Assembly: GCF_000758585.1 (NCBI RefSeq)
Contig: NZ_CP009281.1
Span: 4,402,001 to 4,466,000, forward strand
Length of the DNA stretch: 64,000 nucleotides
DNA from: Paenibacillus sp. FSL R5-0345
GTDB lineage: Bacteria > Bacillota > Bacilli > Paenibacillales > Paenibacillaceae
Reading direction: 5' to 3'
The notes beneath the pieces are model-generated. The model searched no databases. It saw only the letters and a list, made by a program, of their open reading frames with translations, and had not been told where the DNA came from. Position numbers and translations under genes: made by a program. Within the stretch, counting starts at the first letter, position 1; every line of letters begins with the position of its first letter. Positions 27,339-36,490 of the stretch are shown here, piece by piece.

Positions 27339-27511
27339 TATCCACCTCTCCTAAACATGAAATCTGGTTATGATCCGTACCTCATTTGAATCGATCTGAG
27401 CCTTTTTTAGAACCTCATAAAATCAGGCTATCACAATAATTGTAAACGATCAATGAAGTCGTTTTTACATAAAAAATGTTATTTATTGAAAAAATATCAA
27501 TAAAGTACGGA

Positions 27512-27555
27512 AAAACCGATCAAAACAGTATGATTTACTCTGATTTGATCGGTTT
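27512..27555 (-). terminator. Terminator after the hybrid kinase gene
   Basis: AAACCGATCAAA (27513-27524) pairs with TTTGATCGGTTT (27544-27555), followed on the minus strand by a T5 run. It insulates the phosphorelay operon from cysJ. Confidence 0.8.
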
Positions 27556-27602
27556 CATTATAAAAAGTGATACTATTTATAAAATATTGTGATAAATAAA
27601 AA

Positions 27603-30600
27603 CTATAAATCCTTCTTACTTTCGGGAAATAATACCTCGCCTACCCCCAGCTTTATCTTCACAATCTCTTCAAGCGTATTCGATAACTCGCCAGGTGGAT
27701 AAGGTTTCGTTAAATACTTCTGAATCACATCATTCAATTGGTTCTTATCCGATTGATCTAGCGCAGAGGATATAACTATAGGAATATTCTCTGTTCTCGA
27801 ATCATCTTTCAGCATTCGGATCAAATCCCAACCGTCCAAATCTTCCCCAAGCATCAAATCAACCACGATCGCAACAAATGGTGTTTTTAAAGCTTGATCA
27901 AAGGCTTGCTGTGGATGATAGTGATGGGTGACACGGAAGCCCTTTCCTTTAAGCTCTTCTGATAAGAGCAACGAAAGACTATAGTCATCTTCAACAATCA
28001 TTACATTTGGCTTACTCTCTTTCTCTGCATTCCATTTATTTAGCTCATCTTGCTGTTGGATTGTATCCTCATGGAGGATTGGGAGGCTAAACCAAACAGT
28101 AGTCCCTTCTCCCTCTACCGATTCGATCCCTATGGTTCCTTTTTGTTTCTCAATAATTTCTTTACAGATGGCAAGACCAAGTCCGGTTCCGCCAATTCTT
28201 TTAGAAGCGCTGTTATCCACTCTTCTGAACTTTTGGAACAACTGTCCTATCTGATCCTTAGGAATACCGAGACCATTATCCTGGATGCGAACAATAACTT
28301 GACCCGGCTCATTGTGCAGCAGCACCTTCACTTCATTGGTAGAAGGTGAGAACTTGATCGCGTTACTTAACAGATTCGTTAGAACTTGGACGATCTTATC
28401 CTTGTCCACATCAACGTCTGCATTAAGAGCCTCATCCACGAGCAGCACATGATGTGTGCTGCTAAGTTTATATTGATCGATAACGCCAAGCACAATTTCG
28501 CTGAGATTCACATGCTCCGTGATATACTGCTGCTTACCTGATTCCATTCTTTGCAGATCTAGGAAATCATTAATCAGCTCAGTCAACCGCTTCGCTTCCT
28601 TATGAATCGTCTCCAAATACTTCAGCTGCTTCTCAGGCTTCATGGTTTTGGACAATAGCAATTCCGTGAATCCTAGAACACTCGACAATGGCGTTCTCAG
28701 CTCATGACTTACCGTACTGACAAGATCAGATTTCATAAGATCCAGCTCGTACTCCCTAGTAATATCTCTATAAACGAAAAGTGTACCGATTCTAAGCTCT
28801 CGTCGGAAAACGGGAATCGCATAAACATCAATATGCTTTTTGGATTCAGTTCCGATAGAATATTGCATACTGCTGGACTCCAGAGCATGCTCGGCGATTG
28901 CCTTCTCAAAGAACAACCGTAGTTCATCATTCTCATTCGAGCGTTCGATGAAATAATCCATCCATTCTTTTCTAGGAATCAATGTACCTTCTGTCCATTC
29001 ATAGTTCACAATGTTGCACAGTGCCTTATTCATCTGAAGCATCTTGCCTTCTGTATTCACGAACTGAATGCCTTCGTTAACGTTATTCACGATATCGCGG
29101 TTCAGCTTTCGGCCATGTTCAATCTCTTCATACATGAATAAACGCTCAATCGCCAGAGCTACACGGTTCATCATCCCTTGAACCTCATTAATCTCTTCTT
29201 TGCTGAAGGAATGTCCAATCCGGGTCCCGCAGAATACAGCTAAAATCTCATCTTCTGCATTCACAACAGTAGTATAGAAGTCATAACAGTAGACTTCATT
29301 CGAAGAGATTCCTTGTTCCGATTGCGTAGCTAGACGCTTAATTAGATAGGTTTTTTCTGTCTTCAGACGATATAACATTTCATTGTTCTCATTATCGAGG
29401 TAACGCTCTACATTTTCCTGAGGAATCCCTTTAACAGCAGCGATCTTATCTTTTACTAGCAGGAAGAAACTTGAATCAAATGAATACAGATGATGCATAA
29501 ATTGAATGAACTTATCTGCAAATTCATGTTTATCTAACGTGTAGGTAATATCATGATTCAGCTGATTATTTAGCTCAAGCATCTTTTTGGTCTGTTCCGT
29601 ATTTTTCAGCGTCTCCGCAAGCTCTTGCTGCACGCTCTTCATAGAGTTGATATCGTTCGCAATAAGGATGTACTGATAAATTACACCCTCTTCATTCAGA
29701 TAAGGCACAATCGTCAGATGCAGCCAGACCGGCAATCCGTCTTTGGCTATAATCTGAAGCTCATTGCTCCATACTCCACCTGTACTTAATTTGTTGATGA
29801 TTTTTTGGAATTCATCATGAGACACATTATAAAGTTCAAATAGTCTGTATGTGTAGCCGATAATCTCCGACTTTTTATAGCGGGTATATTCACTCAAGTT
29901 CTCATTTGCGTAAGTAAACACACCTTTAGCGGTAAGGATACCGACGGCAGATGACTGATCGAGCGCTTTCATCATGCTCTCAATTTCACTAAGCGACCGT
30001 TGCAGCCTATACTGCTGATCCTGAAGCTCATCCTGCTGAGCGTGCAACTCTTCATTCTGCATCATCAATTCTTCTTCTTTATCTTGAATACTTCTGGCCA
30101 TATTTAGAAATGCATTATAAAGCCGGCCAATTTCATCTTGATGCTTAAGCTTGCCCAGAAGAATTTCCTCACCGGCAGCCAGTGAATGCGTTGCTCCTTC
30201 CAGCTTCAAAATAGGGTCAATCAGGTTCTTCAGAATCCGCCAGATCATAAAGGTAAAGAACAACAGAATGATGGCACTAATAAAAAATGCGATAAATGTA
30301 AATTCATTTGCCTGTTTGATATAATCCATAGCCATAGTATTTAATGCTTCATCAGAGCGTTTTTTGTACTCTTCCGTATAGGAGAGAAAATCATTTACAG
30401 ATTTAGTGGTACCATCTGCGGACAGCGCACGCAAAGCTACATAATCATCAGCCTCGACCAGCCGAATCGCTTCGGGCAGCGTTTTATTTTTATACTGAAC
30501 ATAAAAGGCCTTTAAGCCATCCCTGAAAAGAGCCTCTTCGGGAGATAAATTGAGATTGGAATAGGTATCCAGAATCTTATCAAAGTTAACTAGTCCTAAA

Positions 30601-30863
30601 TTTAGAAGCTTTAATTCATTATCACTCTTAAGAGCGCTAAATCCCCTGGCACGGAAAAACACCTCATTTAAGGCACTCGCCAAATCAGTTACGGTGTCCG
30701 CCTTATTTTGCAGAATTTCCCGGTCTCTGCTTAATTTGTTCTGTTCATCATTGATGAAAAAGAAAAATATCGATCCCATAATGATAATTAAAGCAAAGAC
30801 CAGTGCAATGATACGAAAATACCTATTTTTGATACTGTGATTAGCGTTACTTCTCTTCGTCAC
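27603..30863 (-). CDS. Hybrid sensor histidine kinase (HAMP-PAS-GAF-PAS-HisKA-HATPase-REC)
   Basis: This 1086-residue protein has TM1 at about 17-38, a helical extracytoplasmic region to about 187, TM2 at about 188-208, HAMP (about 210-265), a glutamine-rich coiled coil (about 265-298), PAS (about 300-410), a GAF-like region (about 440-580), a second PAS (about 590-705), HisKA with VSTVSHELRTP (H720), HATPase with NLLSNAIKFS and GTGLGLAICKEI, and a C-terminal receiver with D1002 in VVDLMLGE. It is the last gene of the three-gene relay and overlaps the single-receiver gene by 17 nt. The signal is unknown; the cytoplasmic PAS and GAF domains suggest several inputs. Confidence 0.93.
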   Translation of the reverse strand: MTKRSNANHSIKNRYFRIIALVFALIIIMGSIFFFFINDEQNKLSRDREILQNKADTVTDLASALNEVFFRARGFSALKSDNELKLLNLGLVNFDKILDTYSNLNLSPEEALFRDGLKAFYVQYKNKTLPEAIRLVEADDYVALRALSADGTTKSVNDFLSYTEEYKKRSDEALNTMAMDYIKQANEFTFIAFFISAIILLFFTFMIWRILKNLIDPILKLEGATHSLAAGEEILLGKLKHQDEIGRLYNAFLNMARSIQDKEEELMMQNEELHAQQDELQDQQYRLQRSLSEIESMMKALDQSSAVGILTAKGVFTYANENLSEYTRYKKSEIIGYTYRLFELYNVSHDEFQKIINKLSTGGVWSNELQIIAKDGLPVWLHLTIVPYLNEEGVIYQYILIANDINSMKSVQQELAETLKNTEQTKKMLELNNQLNHDITYTLDKHEFADKFIQFMHHLYSFDSSFFLLVKDKIAAVKGIPQENVERYLDNENNEMLYRLKTEKTYLIKRLATQSEQGISSNEVYCYDFYTTVVNAEDEILAVFCGTRIGHSFSKEEINEVQGMMNRVALAIERLFMYEEIEHGRKLNRDIVNNVNEGIQFVNTEGKMLQMNKALCNIVNYEWTEGTLIPRKEWMDYFIERSNENDELRLFFEKAIAEHALESSSMQYSIGTESKKHIDVYAIPVFRRELRIGTLFVYRDITREYELDLMKSDLVSTVSHELRTPLSSVLGFTELLLSKTMKPEKQLKYLETIHKEAKRLTELINDFLDLQRMESGKQQYITEHVNLSEIVLGVIDQYKLSSTHHVLLVDEALNADVDVDKDKIVQVLTNLLSNAIKFSPSTNEVKVLLHNEPGQVIVRIQDNGLGIPKDQIGQLFQKFRRVDNSASKRIGGTGLGLAICKEIIEKQKGTIGIESVEGEGTTVWFSLPILHEDTIQQQDELNKWNAEKESKPNVMIVEDDYSLSLLLSEELKGKGFRVTHHYHPQQAFDQALKTPFVAIVVDLMLGEDLDGWDLIRMLKDDSRTENIPIVISSALDQSDKNQLNDVIQKYLTKPYPPGELSNTLEEIVKIKLGVGEVLFPESKKDL

Positions 30864-31221
30864 TTAGGATGCCCTCCACAATCTGCAAGAGTTCCATTGG
30901 ACTAAAGGGTTTGGGCATAAAATAACGTGCTCCTGCTTCCACTGCTCGAAGTCGATCTACATCTTGAGCTTTGGCCGTTAACATTAATATCGCTGTAGTT
31001 TTCTTTTTCTCCTCGTCCAGCTGCTGGAGCACTTCAATCCCTGTCATTTCCGGCATCATATAATCCAGAATCACCAAATCAAAATGATCCGCGGACAGCT
31101 TATTCAGTGCTTCCAATCCATTCTCCGCCGTGTGAATCTCAACATTCTCTAAATCTTCCAGCGTATCCTCGATTAACATCCGTAATACTTCTTCATCATC
31201 CACTACCATTATCTTTTGCAT
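30847..31221 (-). CDS. Single-domain response regulator
   Basis: This 124-residue protein is a receiver only: acidic residues D8-D9, phospho-acceptor D53 in LVILDYMMPEMTG, T in MLTAKA and K in MPKPFSP. Without an output domain it probably passes phosphate between partners, as Spo0F does, or allosterically controls one. Its position between an HPt-containing protein and a hybrid kinase, with translational overlap to the kinase, fits a phosphorelay intermediate. Confidence 0.92.
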   Translation of the reverse strand: MQKIMVVDDEEVLRMLIEDTLEDLENVEIHTAENGLEALNKLSADHFDLVILDYMMPEMTGIEVLQQLDEEKKKTTAILMLTAKAQDVDRLRAVEAGARYFMPKPFSPMELLQIVEGILSDEEK

Positions 31222-31242
31222 ATTGGTACAATCCCCTTCGTT

Positions 31243-32874
31243 TTAGAACAAGAATCTATGAGCCAAGCGTTCCATCCGAGACAACAGCTCAGGCATATGG
31301 ACTGGCTTTACTACATAATCATCGGCGCCCATCTGCAGGGCATGTACAATATCCGCCTGATTATTTCTGCCTGTCAGCATAATCACTAATATATTCACTT
31401 CCGGATATGTCTTGCGAATTCTTTCCAGCACCTCAACACCATCAAGATCCGGCATCACACCGTCCAGCAGGATAATATACTTTTCATCCATGGAATACCA
31501 ATCCGATTGTAAAAAATCCAGTCCATTCGCAAAACTGCTGATATTGACCTCAGCAATATCCTCCGGCTCCCAAGTGTCAATCTGATGAGTCACGATTCTA
31601 CGAATTAACGCATCATCATCCACAATAATTACATTTAGAACTGAATGCTTTTTAGTCGACAATAAATGGTCGTTATAAAGCGTCGTCTGATTCCTTCCAG
31701 CATCCTTGCTGGCATAGAGCGCCTGATCTGCTTCCTCTACAATTTTATCGGCAATATTCTCAGCTTCTGTTACCTCAGATATCCCGCTAGAAAAGGTCAC
31801 ATGAAAGATTTCATTCTTCGCAAAAAAATCGGTGGCAGCAAATCGCTCCTGTATACGTTGTATCACTGTCAATGCAGAGCTCGCATCCGTATTTGGCAGG
31901 AACACAGCAAACTCTTCTCCACCAAAACGGCAAAAAGTATCTTCCATACGGATCGAACTTTGTACAAGCTCAGATAAGGACTGTAATACCTCGTCTCCGA
32001 TTAGATGACCATATGTATCATTAATCTTTTTGAAATAGTCCAGATCAATCAGTGCTAAAGAAAATACTCGCTCCGTACGCTTAAAATCGCAAATTAGCTG
32101 CTTCATCACTTGATTAAAGTGTTTTCGATTGAATGCACCCGTTAATTCATCCACAATGATGGAGTCCTGCCATTCCCTTTTCAGCTCAAAACGGTTTTTG
32201 ATCAGAGCCATGAATATATCAATATCTACAGGCTTCGATAAAAAGTCCATCACGCCCAGCTTATAGGCATGCAATTGCGTCGCTTTGGAGTATTCCCCAC
32301 TTATAATGATGATTGGAATACGTTCCTTTTTGGCTTTGCCGATAATTTGATTCAAGACCTCAATTCCACTGATATCTGGTAAAAGAATATCCAGCAGGAT
32401 CAGATCGGGTTTGGTTTCATAAAAAATCTTAAGACCCCGTTCAGCAGATAAGGCAATGCTTACATAATAGTTCTGCTTCTCCAATGATTCTTTTAAATAA
32501 GCAACTAATTCAACATCATCATCAATAAGCAAAATATCATTATGCGGGAGTATTTCATCATTCCCTCTTTTGTCTAGCTGCTTAACTGAACTTAGAGAAA
32601 CCGATTCATCTTGGTCAAACAGAGAAATAAGCGGATACAAATAATCCCCCCACTCTTCAATAGACCAGCACTTTAGACTGCTTTCCATGAAATAGGGCAA
32701 TGTTGCATCGGCAAATTGTTCAACTTCTTTTAACCCAACAGTACCAGCCGTACCCTTCAAATTATGCAAAAAACGATAAATGTCCTTCTCTTTAACTTCC
32801 GGCAGGTCAGACCATTCCTGGAGGGTTTGTTTGGTCCGCTCTTCAACCATATCTTTATATTTTTGTGTAGTCAT
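31243..32874 (-). CDS. HPt-REC-GGDEF-REC protein (phosphorelay-controlled diguanylate cyclase)
   Basis: This 543-residue protein starts at the ATG at 32874, 5 nt after GAAGGAG. Domains in order: HPt with LHNLKGTAGTVG (H37), a receiver with D162 in LLDILLPD, a GGDEF domain with FGGEEFAVF (317-325) and a second receiver with D471 in ILLDGVMPD. R309-x-x-D312 sits five residues before GGEEF, the position of the inhibitory c-di-GMP site. The active GGEEF implies synthesis of c-di-GMP, gated by phosphorylation and product inhibition. HPt, GGDEF and two receivers in one protein, encoded with a hybrid kinase and a lone receiver, is an unusual architecture. Confidence 0.92.
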   Translation of the reverse strand: MTTQKYKDMVEERTKQTLQEWSDLPEVKEKDIYRFLHNLKGTAGTVGLKEVEQFADATLPYFMESSLKCWSIEEWGDYLYPLISLFDQDESVSLSSVKQLDKRGNDEILPHNDILLIDDDVELVAYLKESLEKQNYYVSIALSAERGLKIFYETKPDLILLDILLPDISGIEVLNQIIGKAKKERIPIIIISGEYSKATQLHAYKLGVMDFLSKPVDIDIFMALIKNRFELKREWQDSIIVDELTGAFNRKHFNQVMKQLICDFKRTERVFSLALIDLDYFKKINDTYGHLIGDEVLQSLSELVQSSIRMEDTFCRFGGEEFAVFLPNTDASSALTVIQRIQERFAATDFFAKNEIFHVTFSSGISEVTEAENIADKIVEEADQALYASKDAGRNQTTLYNDHLLSTKKHSVLNVIIVDDDALIRRIVTHQIDTWEPEDIAEVNISSFANGLDFLQSDWYSMDEKYIILLDGVMPDLDGVEVLERIRKTYPEVNILVIMLTGRNNQADIVHALQMGADDYVVKPVHMPELLSRMERLAHRFLF

Positions 32875-32973
32875 ATTTACTCCTTCAGAGTATCGTATCA
32901 ATCTCTCACTTCATCATATTTTTCATATACTGTCAATCGAATTTTCTTTAAATTCATAGGTCTACATAAAAAA

Positions 32974-33063
32974 ATGATCAAACTGACAAAAAACCTTTGG
33001 TTGAAGCTTGCTTCAGCATTTGTAATAATGATTGGAATGGTTCATTCCGTTTACACGGCGTAA
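32974..33063 (+). CDS. Possible 29-residue hydrophobic peptide upstream of the UPF0237 gene
   Basis: An ATG at 32974 opens a 29-codon frame with two basic residues, then a single membrane-like helix (ASAFVIMIGMVHSV). It ends 28 nt before the ACT-domain gene. There is no convincing ribosome site, so this could be chance, but the composition resembles a small membrane peptide or leader. Confidence 0.2.
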   Translation: MIKLTKNLWLKLASAFVIMIGMVHSVYTA

Positions 33064-33091
33064 TCACCATATACAAAGGGAGGCTGTAAGC

Positions 33092-33361
33092 ATGAAGGGA
33101 ATTATTACTGTATTAGGGAAAGACAAAGTAGGGATTATCGCTAAGGTATGTACATATCTTGCCGAGCACAATTTGAACATTCTGGATATTTCCCAGACGA
33201 TTGTACAAGATTATTTTAACATGATGATGATTGTAGACATTTCTAGCGCGAACAAAGCATTTGAGGATATTGTTGAGGATTTACATTCAATCGGAGAATC
33301 AATCGGCGTGGAAATCAAGCTTCAGCATGAGGATATTTTTAATATTATGCACCGCATCTAG
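33092..33361 (+). CDS. ACT-domain protein, UPF0237 family
   Basis: This 89-residue protein is one ACT domain: GIITVLGKDKVGIIAKVCTY with the sensing-loop pattern, then NLNILDISQTIVQDYFNMMM. The start follows GGGAGG. ACT domains bind amino acids and regulate partner proteins; UPF0237 members resemble the glycine-cleavage regulator GcvR. It is followed after 10 nt by the UPF0210 gene, a pairing that recurs widely in Firmicutes and suggests that it senses a ligand for that protein. Confidence 0.9.
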   Translation: MKGIITVLGKDKVGIIAKVCTYLAEHNLNILDISQTIVQDYFNMMMIVDISSANKAFEDIVEDLHSIGESIGVEIKLQHEDIFNIMHRI

Positions 33362-33371
33362 GAGGATGACC

Positions 33372-34730
33372 ATGATATCATTAGTGGAAGTACAAGAGAC
33401 GAATAAGATGATCCGTGAAATGAATCTGGATGTGCGTACCATAACAATGGGGATCAGCCTCATGGATTGTGCTCATACAGATATGAGAACTTTTAACCAA
33501 AATGTATACGACAAGATTACTAGATCCGCCGAGAAGCTCGTTAAAACAGGGGAAGATTTAGAAAGACAATTCGGTGTACCCATTGTTAATAAGCGGATTT
33601 CTGTCACTCCTATCGCTATCGCTGCTGGAGCTGTGAAGACGGATACGTATGTGCCTGTTGCTGAAATTTTAGACAAGGCTGCAAAAGAAGTTGGCGTTAA
33701 CTTTATTGGCGGCTTCTCTGCGCTTGTGCAAAAAGGCTGCACCAAAGGTGATCGCATTCTGATCGACAGCATCCCAGAAGCACTGGCAGTCACTGAAAGA
33801 GTCTGCTCCTCCGTTAACGTTGGGTCCTCTAGAAGTGGAATCAATATGGACGCTGTGAAATTAATGGGTGATATCATCATTCAAACAGCGGAACGCACCA
33901 AGGATCGGGATTCCATCGGCTGTGCTAAGCTGGTGGTCTTCTGCAATGCCGTCGAGGACAATCCTTTTATGGCGGGAGCCTTCCATGGTGTTGGAGAACG
34001 GGAATGTGTCATCAATGTAGGTGTCAGCGGACCAGGTGTAATTAAGCGTGCGTTAGAAGAAGTTAAAGGTCAGGACTTTGAAACCTTGTGTGAAACGATT
34101 AAACGGACTGCGTTTAAAGTTACGCGTGTGGGACAACTAGTTGCTCAGGAAGCTTCCAAACGGTTGAACGTACCTTTTGGGATTATCGATCTATCTCTGG
34201 CTCCAACACCAGAAATTGGGGACTCCATTGCAGAGATCTTTCAAGTCATGGGTCTGGAAGAAGCCGGCGCACCTGGCACAACAGCCGCTCTGGCCATTCT
34301 AAATGACAATGTTAAAAAAGGTGGCGTTATGGCCTCCTCCTATGTCGGTGGACTCAGTGGCGCCTTCATTCCGGTCAGCGAAGACCATGGAATGATTCAA
34401 GCCGTTCAACGTGGTGCTCTTACCCTTGAGAAGCTAGAAGCCATGACCTGTGTATGTTCAGTAGGCTTGGACATGATTGCTATACCGGGAAGTACCACCA
34501 AAGAGACGATCTCTGGTATCATCGCCGATGAAGCTGCTATCGGAATGGTCAATAACAAAACAACCGCTGTTCGCGTCATTCCTGTCATCGGCAAGGATGT
34601 AGGTGAAATCGTAGAATTTGGCGGTCTCCTTGGATATGCGCCTGTTATGGCAGTTAACGGCTTCAATTGCGCCAACTTCATTAACCGGGGCGGACGGATT
34701 CCTGCTCCAATTCACAGCTTTAAGAACTAA
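33372..34730 (+). CDS. PFL family protein, UPF0210 (DUF711)
   Basis: This 452-residue protein starts at the ATG at 33372, behind AGGAGG and 10 nt after the ACT gene. It is rich in small residues and has characteristic stretches such as TITMGISLMDCAHTD, FIGGFSALVQKG, GAPGTTAALAILND and CSVGLDMIAIPG. The fold resembles pyruvate-formate-lyase-like barrels, but no glycyl-radical motif is present and the biochemical role is not established. Length and pairing with UPF0237 are as expected for the family. Confidence 0.92.
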   Translation: MISLVEVQETNKMIREMNLDVRTITMGISLMDCAHTDMRTFNQNVYDKITRSAEKLVKTGEDLERQFGVPIVNKRISVTPIAIAAGAVKTDTYVPVAEILDKAAKEVGVNFIGGFSALVQKGCTKGDRILIDSIPEALAVTERVCSSVNVGSSRSGINMDAVKLMGDIIIQTAERTKDRDSIGCAKLVVFCNAVEDNPFMAGAFHGVGERECVINVGVSGPGVIKRALEEVKGQDFETLCETIKRTAFKVTRVGQLVAQEASKRLNVPFGIIDLSLAPTPEIGDSIAEIFQVMGLEEAGAPGTTAALAILNDNVKKGGVMASSYVGGLSGAFIPVSEDHGMIQAVQRGALTLEKLEAMTCVCSVGLDMIAIPGSTTKETISGIIADEAAIGMVNNKTTAVRVIPVIGKDVGEIVEFGGLLGYAPVMAVNGFNCANFINRGGRIPAPIHSFKN

Positions 34731-34740
34731 TAGAAACATC

Positions 34741-34786
34741 AAACAGCAAGTCCCTATTTGCACCTAGGCGACTTGCTGTTTTTTTT
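34741..34786 (+). terminator. Rho-independent terminator after the UPF0210 gene
   Basis: AAACAGCAAGTC (34741-34752) pairs with GACTTGCTGTTT (34770-34781), with a run of eight T. Confidence 0.9.
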
Positions 34787-34822
34787 ATTGTTCAGAGCTT
34801 GAAGATATTCATGTGATCAGAT

Positions 34823-35233
34823 TTATGCTCGCTGGATCCCAATATTAGGTGTTCCACCGGTTAGATCGATAAATAATACATAGTCATTTCCATCCGTGCC
34901 TTTCAGCACAAGTCCTGTCTGTCCTGCAACTCCCACAGCGAAATATCTGACCTGTTGAAGGCTTGTGGGTGCTGCTACTGGTGTCAACGCCTGATTCACA
35001 GCAATCAAACGTGTAGCAGTTTTAATGGTGCCAGCACCGCTAATTTCACCGGTTACCCCCAAATGACCAAGTATAGACTCACTACCGTTCACATTAAGGC
35101 TACCCATTATAGTCTGACTACCATTCAAATGCAGATTTGAATCGATAGTTTCATTTCCGTTAACATGCAGATCATTTTGAATGGTCTGACTTCCTGTAAC
35201 TAGAACATTATCAAAGGTTGGCAAGGCGATCAT
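34823..35233 (-). CDS. Small protein of 12-residue NG-containing repeats; possible spore-surface or fibre protein
   Basis: This 136-residue protein has a repetitive N-terminal half. From about residue 13 four units of 12 residues follow the pattern (N/T)G(S/N)(Q/E)(T/S)I, then two variable positions, then a hydrophobic-alternating (L)(H/N/G)(V/L): TGSQTIQNDLHV, NGNETIDSNLHL, NGSQTIMGSLNV and NGSESILGHLGV. Such turns predict a beta-solenoid or trimeric fibre. The C-terminal half (about 85-136) is a compact beta-rich region ending NIGIQRA. No signal peptide or membrane segment is seen. I do not recognise a named family. AAAGGG abuts the ATG; a TTG three codons later is better spaced, so the start is uncertain. 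Upstream lies a sigma-K-like promoter, and divergent genes encode glycan-active proteins. Confidence 0.7.
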   Translation of the reverse strand: MIALPTFDNVLVTGSQTIQNDLHVNGNETIDSNLHLNGSQTIMGSLNVNGSESILGHLGVTGEISGAGTIKTATRLIAVNQALTPVAAPTSLQQVRYFAVGVAGQTGLVLKGTDGNDYVLFIDLTGGTPNIGIQRA

Positions 35234-35253
35234 CCCTTTCAGGTTATATAGTA

Positions 35254-35281
35254 TATCTTATGTTAAACAAGCCAACTCAGT
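35254..35281 (-). promoter_or_regulatory. Candidate sigma-K (late mother-cell) promoter of the repeat-protein gene
   Basis: On the minus strand AC at 35281-35280, 17 nt, then CATAAGATA at 35262-35254 matches the Bacillus sigma-K pattern AC-N16/17-CATANNNTA exactly. The transcript would start about 13 nt before the ATG at 35233. This is inferred from consensus only. Confidence 0.45.
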
Positions 35282-35439
35282 CATAGATAGATATACATCT
35301 TTCACTAAATCCGCTTTTTCCTACGAGATTCTTATTAATGGTCTTATACCTAAAGTCAAATGATCCCCCTACACATATAATGTTTAGCAAGACTAGGTGC
35401 TAGAGCGAATAACTGGCTCCAAGGAATACAGGAGGAATT

Positions 35440-36477
35440 ATGAAGAAGACAGCTAATAGGCTCACTCCTCAAAGGCCCTCAACTCACAACGTCACCATCA
35501 GCCATGTTCATCCATCGCAACCGCCTAATCTCATTCTTGAGATGAACTCTTATAGAGCGGAACCCCTAAAACGGGAACTAAAGCAATTAAGAGTATTGCT
35601 TCTGGTCCCTTCAGAGATAAGTAATAAAATGCCTAATGTACGACTTTTTAAAGATCAGCTAAGGCATCTGGTTAAAGAAGTGCTTGCCATTAAGTTACAT
35701 CACAATCTAGAAGAATATTTAACCCAATATCAGCCTGATCTGATACTTGCCTTGGGATCAGAGACCCTGTTCCCTGAGGAGAACATCCCTGCCCTTAAGG
35801 CTTCTAAAGCTCCAAAGGCCGTATGGATGGCAGACGCGACCTGCCTTACCCGAACAGAACGTAATCTGGCACTGTTATTCGATTATATTTTTACACAGAA
35901 CATAGCTAATCTAATCTATTATCAGGGTTTACGTGAAAAACATTCGAGCTATCTCCCTTATGCTCCAGACACGGATCTCTATTATCCAAGACGTGTGGAG
36001 AACCAATACCACAGTGACGTACTCATCCTCGGCCATTTTCAAATGAATAGAGTTCTGCATACCTTAGCTCATTCTGAACTATTTCATGGCCTCAAGGTAT
36101 TAACCGTCGGTTGCGGGTGGGAGCCCATCAAAAATTTCATAGACATTAGCCATGAGAAAGATATGTCTAACTATTATAATGGCGCACGGATCATCATCAA
36201 TTGCACAGGTTCTGTACAGAAGATTATGGAGGTTTCTGCTTGCGGTGTATTTCAGTTAGTGGAAGATCATCCCCATCTTCAGGGTTACCAAATCACAGAA
36301 GAAGATCTCATTCGTTTCCAGAGCTTTAAAGAGCTCTCTGAGAGCTTCAATTACTATATTACTCATAGCGATGAAAGAAGAATTTCTGCGTCACGTGCGC
36401 TAAAGGAAGTGAAGTACAACTATTCTTATCTTCAACAAGGAAAGCTGCTGCTCAAAAAAATATTCACGGAACCATAG
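35440..36477 (+). CDS. CgeB-like glycosyltransferase
   Basis: This 345-residue protein starts at an ATG behind CAGGAGG. After a nonconserved N-terminus (about 1-45) it has a two-domain GT-B-like layout: LRVLLLVPSEI, then PDLILALGS, AVWMADATC, DYIFTQN and LPYAPDTDLYYP, and a C-terminal domain with VLTVGCGWEP, YYNGARIIINCTGS and KIMEVSACGVFQLVEDHP. This is the pattern of CgeB-type spore-maturation glycosyltransferases. In B. subtilis CgeB acts in decoration of the outermost spore layer. It forms a unit with the WbsX-like gene 13 nt downstream. Confidence 0.8.
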   Translation: MKKTANRLTPQRPSTHNVTISHVHPSQPPNLILEMNSYRAEPLKRELKQLRVLLLVPSEISNKMPNVRLFKDQLRHLVKEVLAIKLHHNLEEYLTQYQPDLILALGSETLFPEENIPALKASKAPKAVWMADATCLTRTERNLALLFDYIFTQNIANLIYYQGLREKHSSYLPYAPDTDLYYPRRVENQYHSDVLILGHFQMNRVLHTLAHSELFHGLKVLTVGCGWEPIKNFIDISHEKDMSNYYNGARIIINCTGSVQKIMEVSACGVFQLVEDHPHLQGYQITEEDLIRFQSFKELSESFNYYITHSDERRISASRALKEVKYNYSYLQQGKLLLKKIFTEP

Positions 36478-36490
36478 GGGGTGACCTGAC

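Noticed and set aside
32764..32973. Plus-strand ORF antisense to the start of the HPt-GGDEF gene
   Set aside because: It is antisense to a well-supported coding region and has no recognisable protein; only the last 29 codons (from 32974) are kept as a weak possibility.
35355..35381. GTCAAAT-N12-CATATAAT upstream of the CgeB-like gene, as a sigma-E or sigma-K promoter
   Set aside because: The -35 and spacing fit poorly, and the TATAAT could equally be a vegetative -10; not strong enough to annotate.
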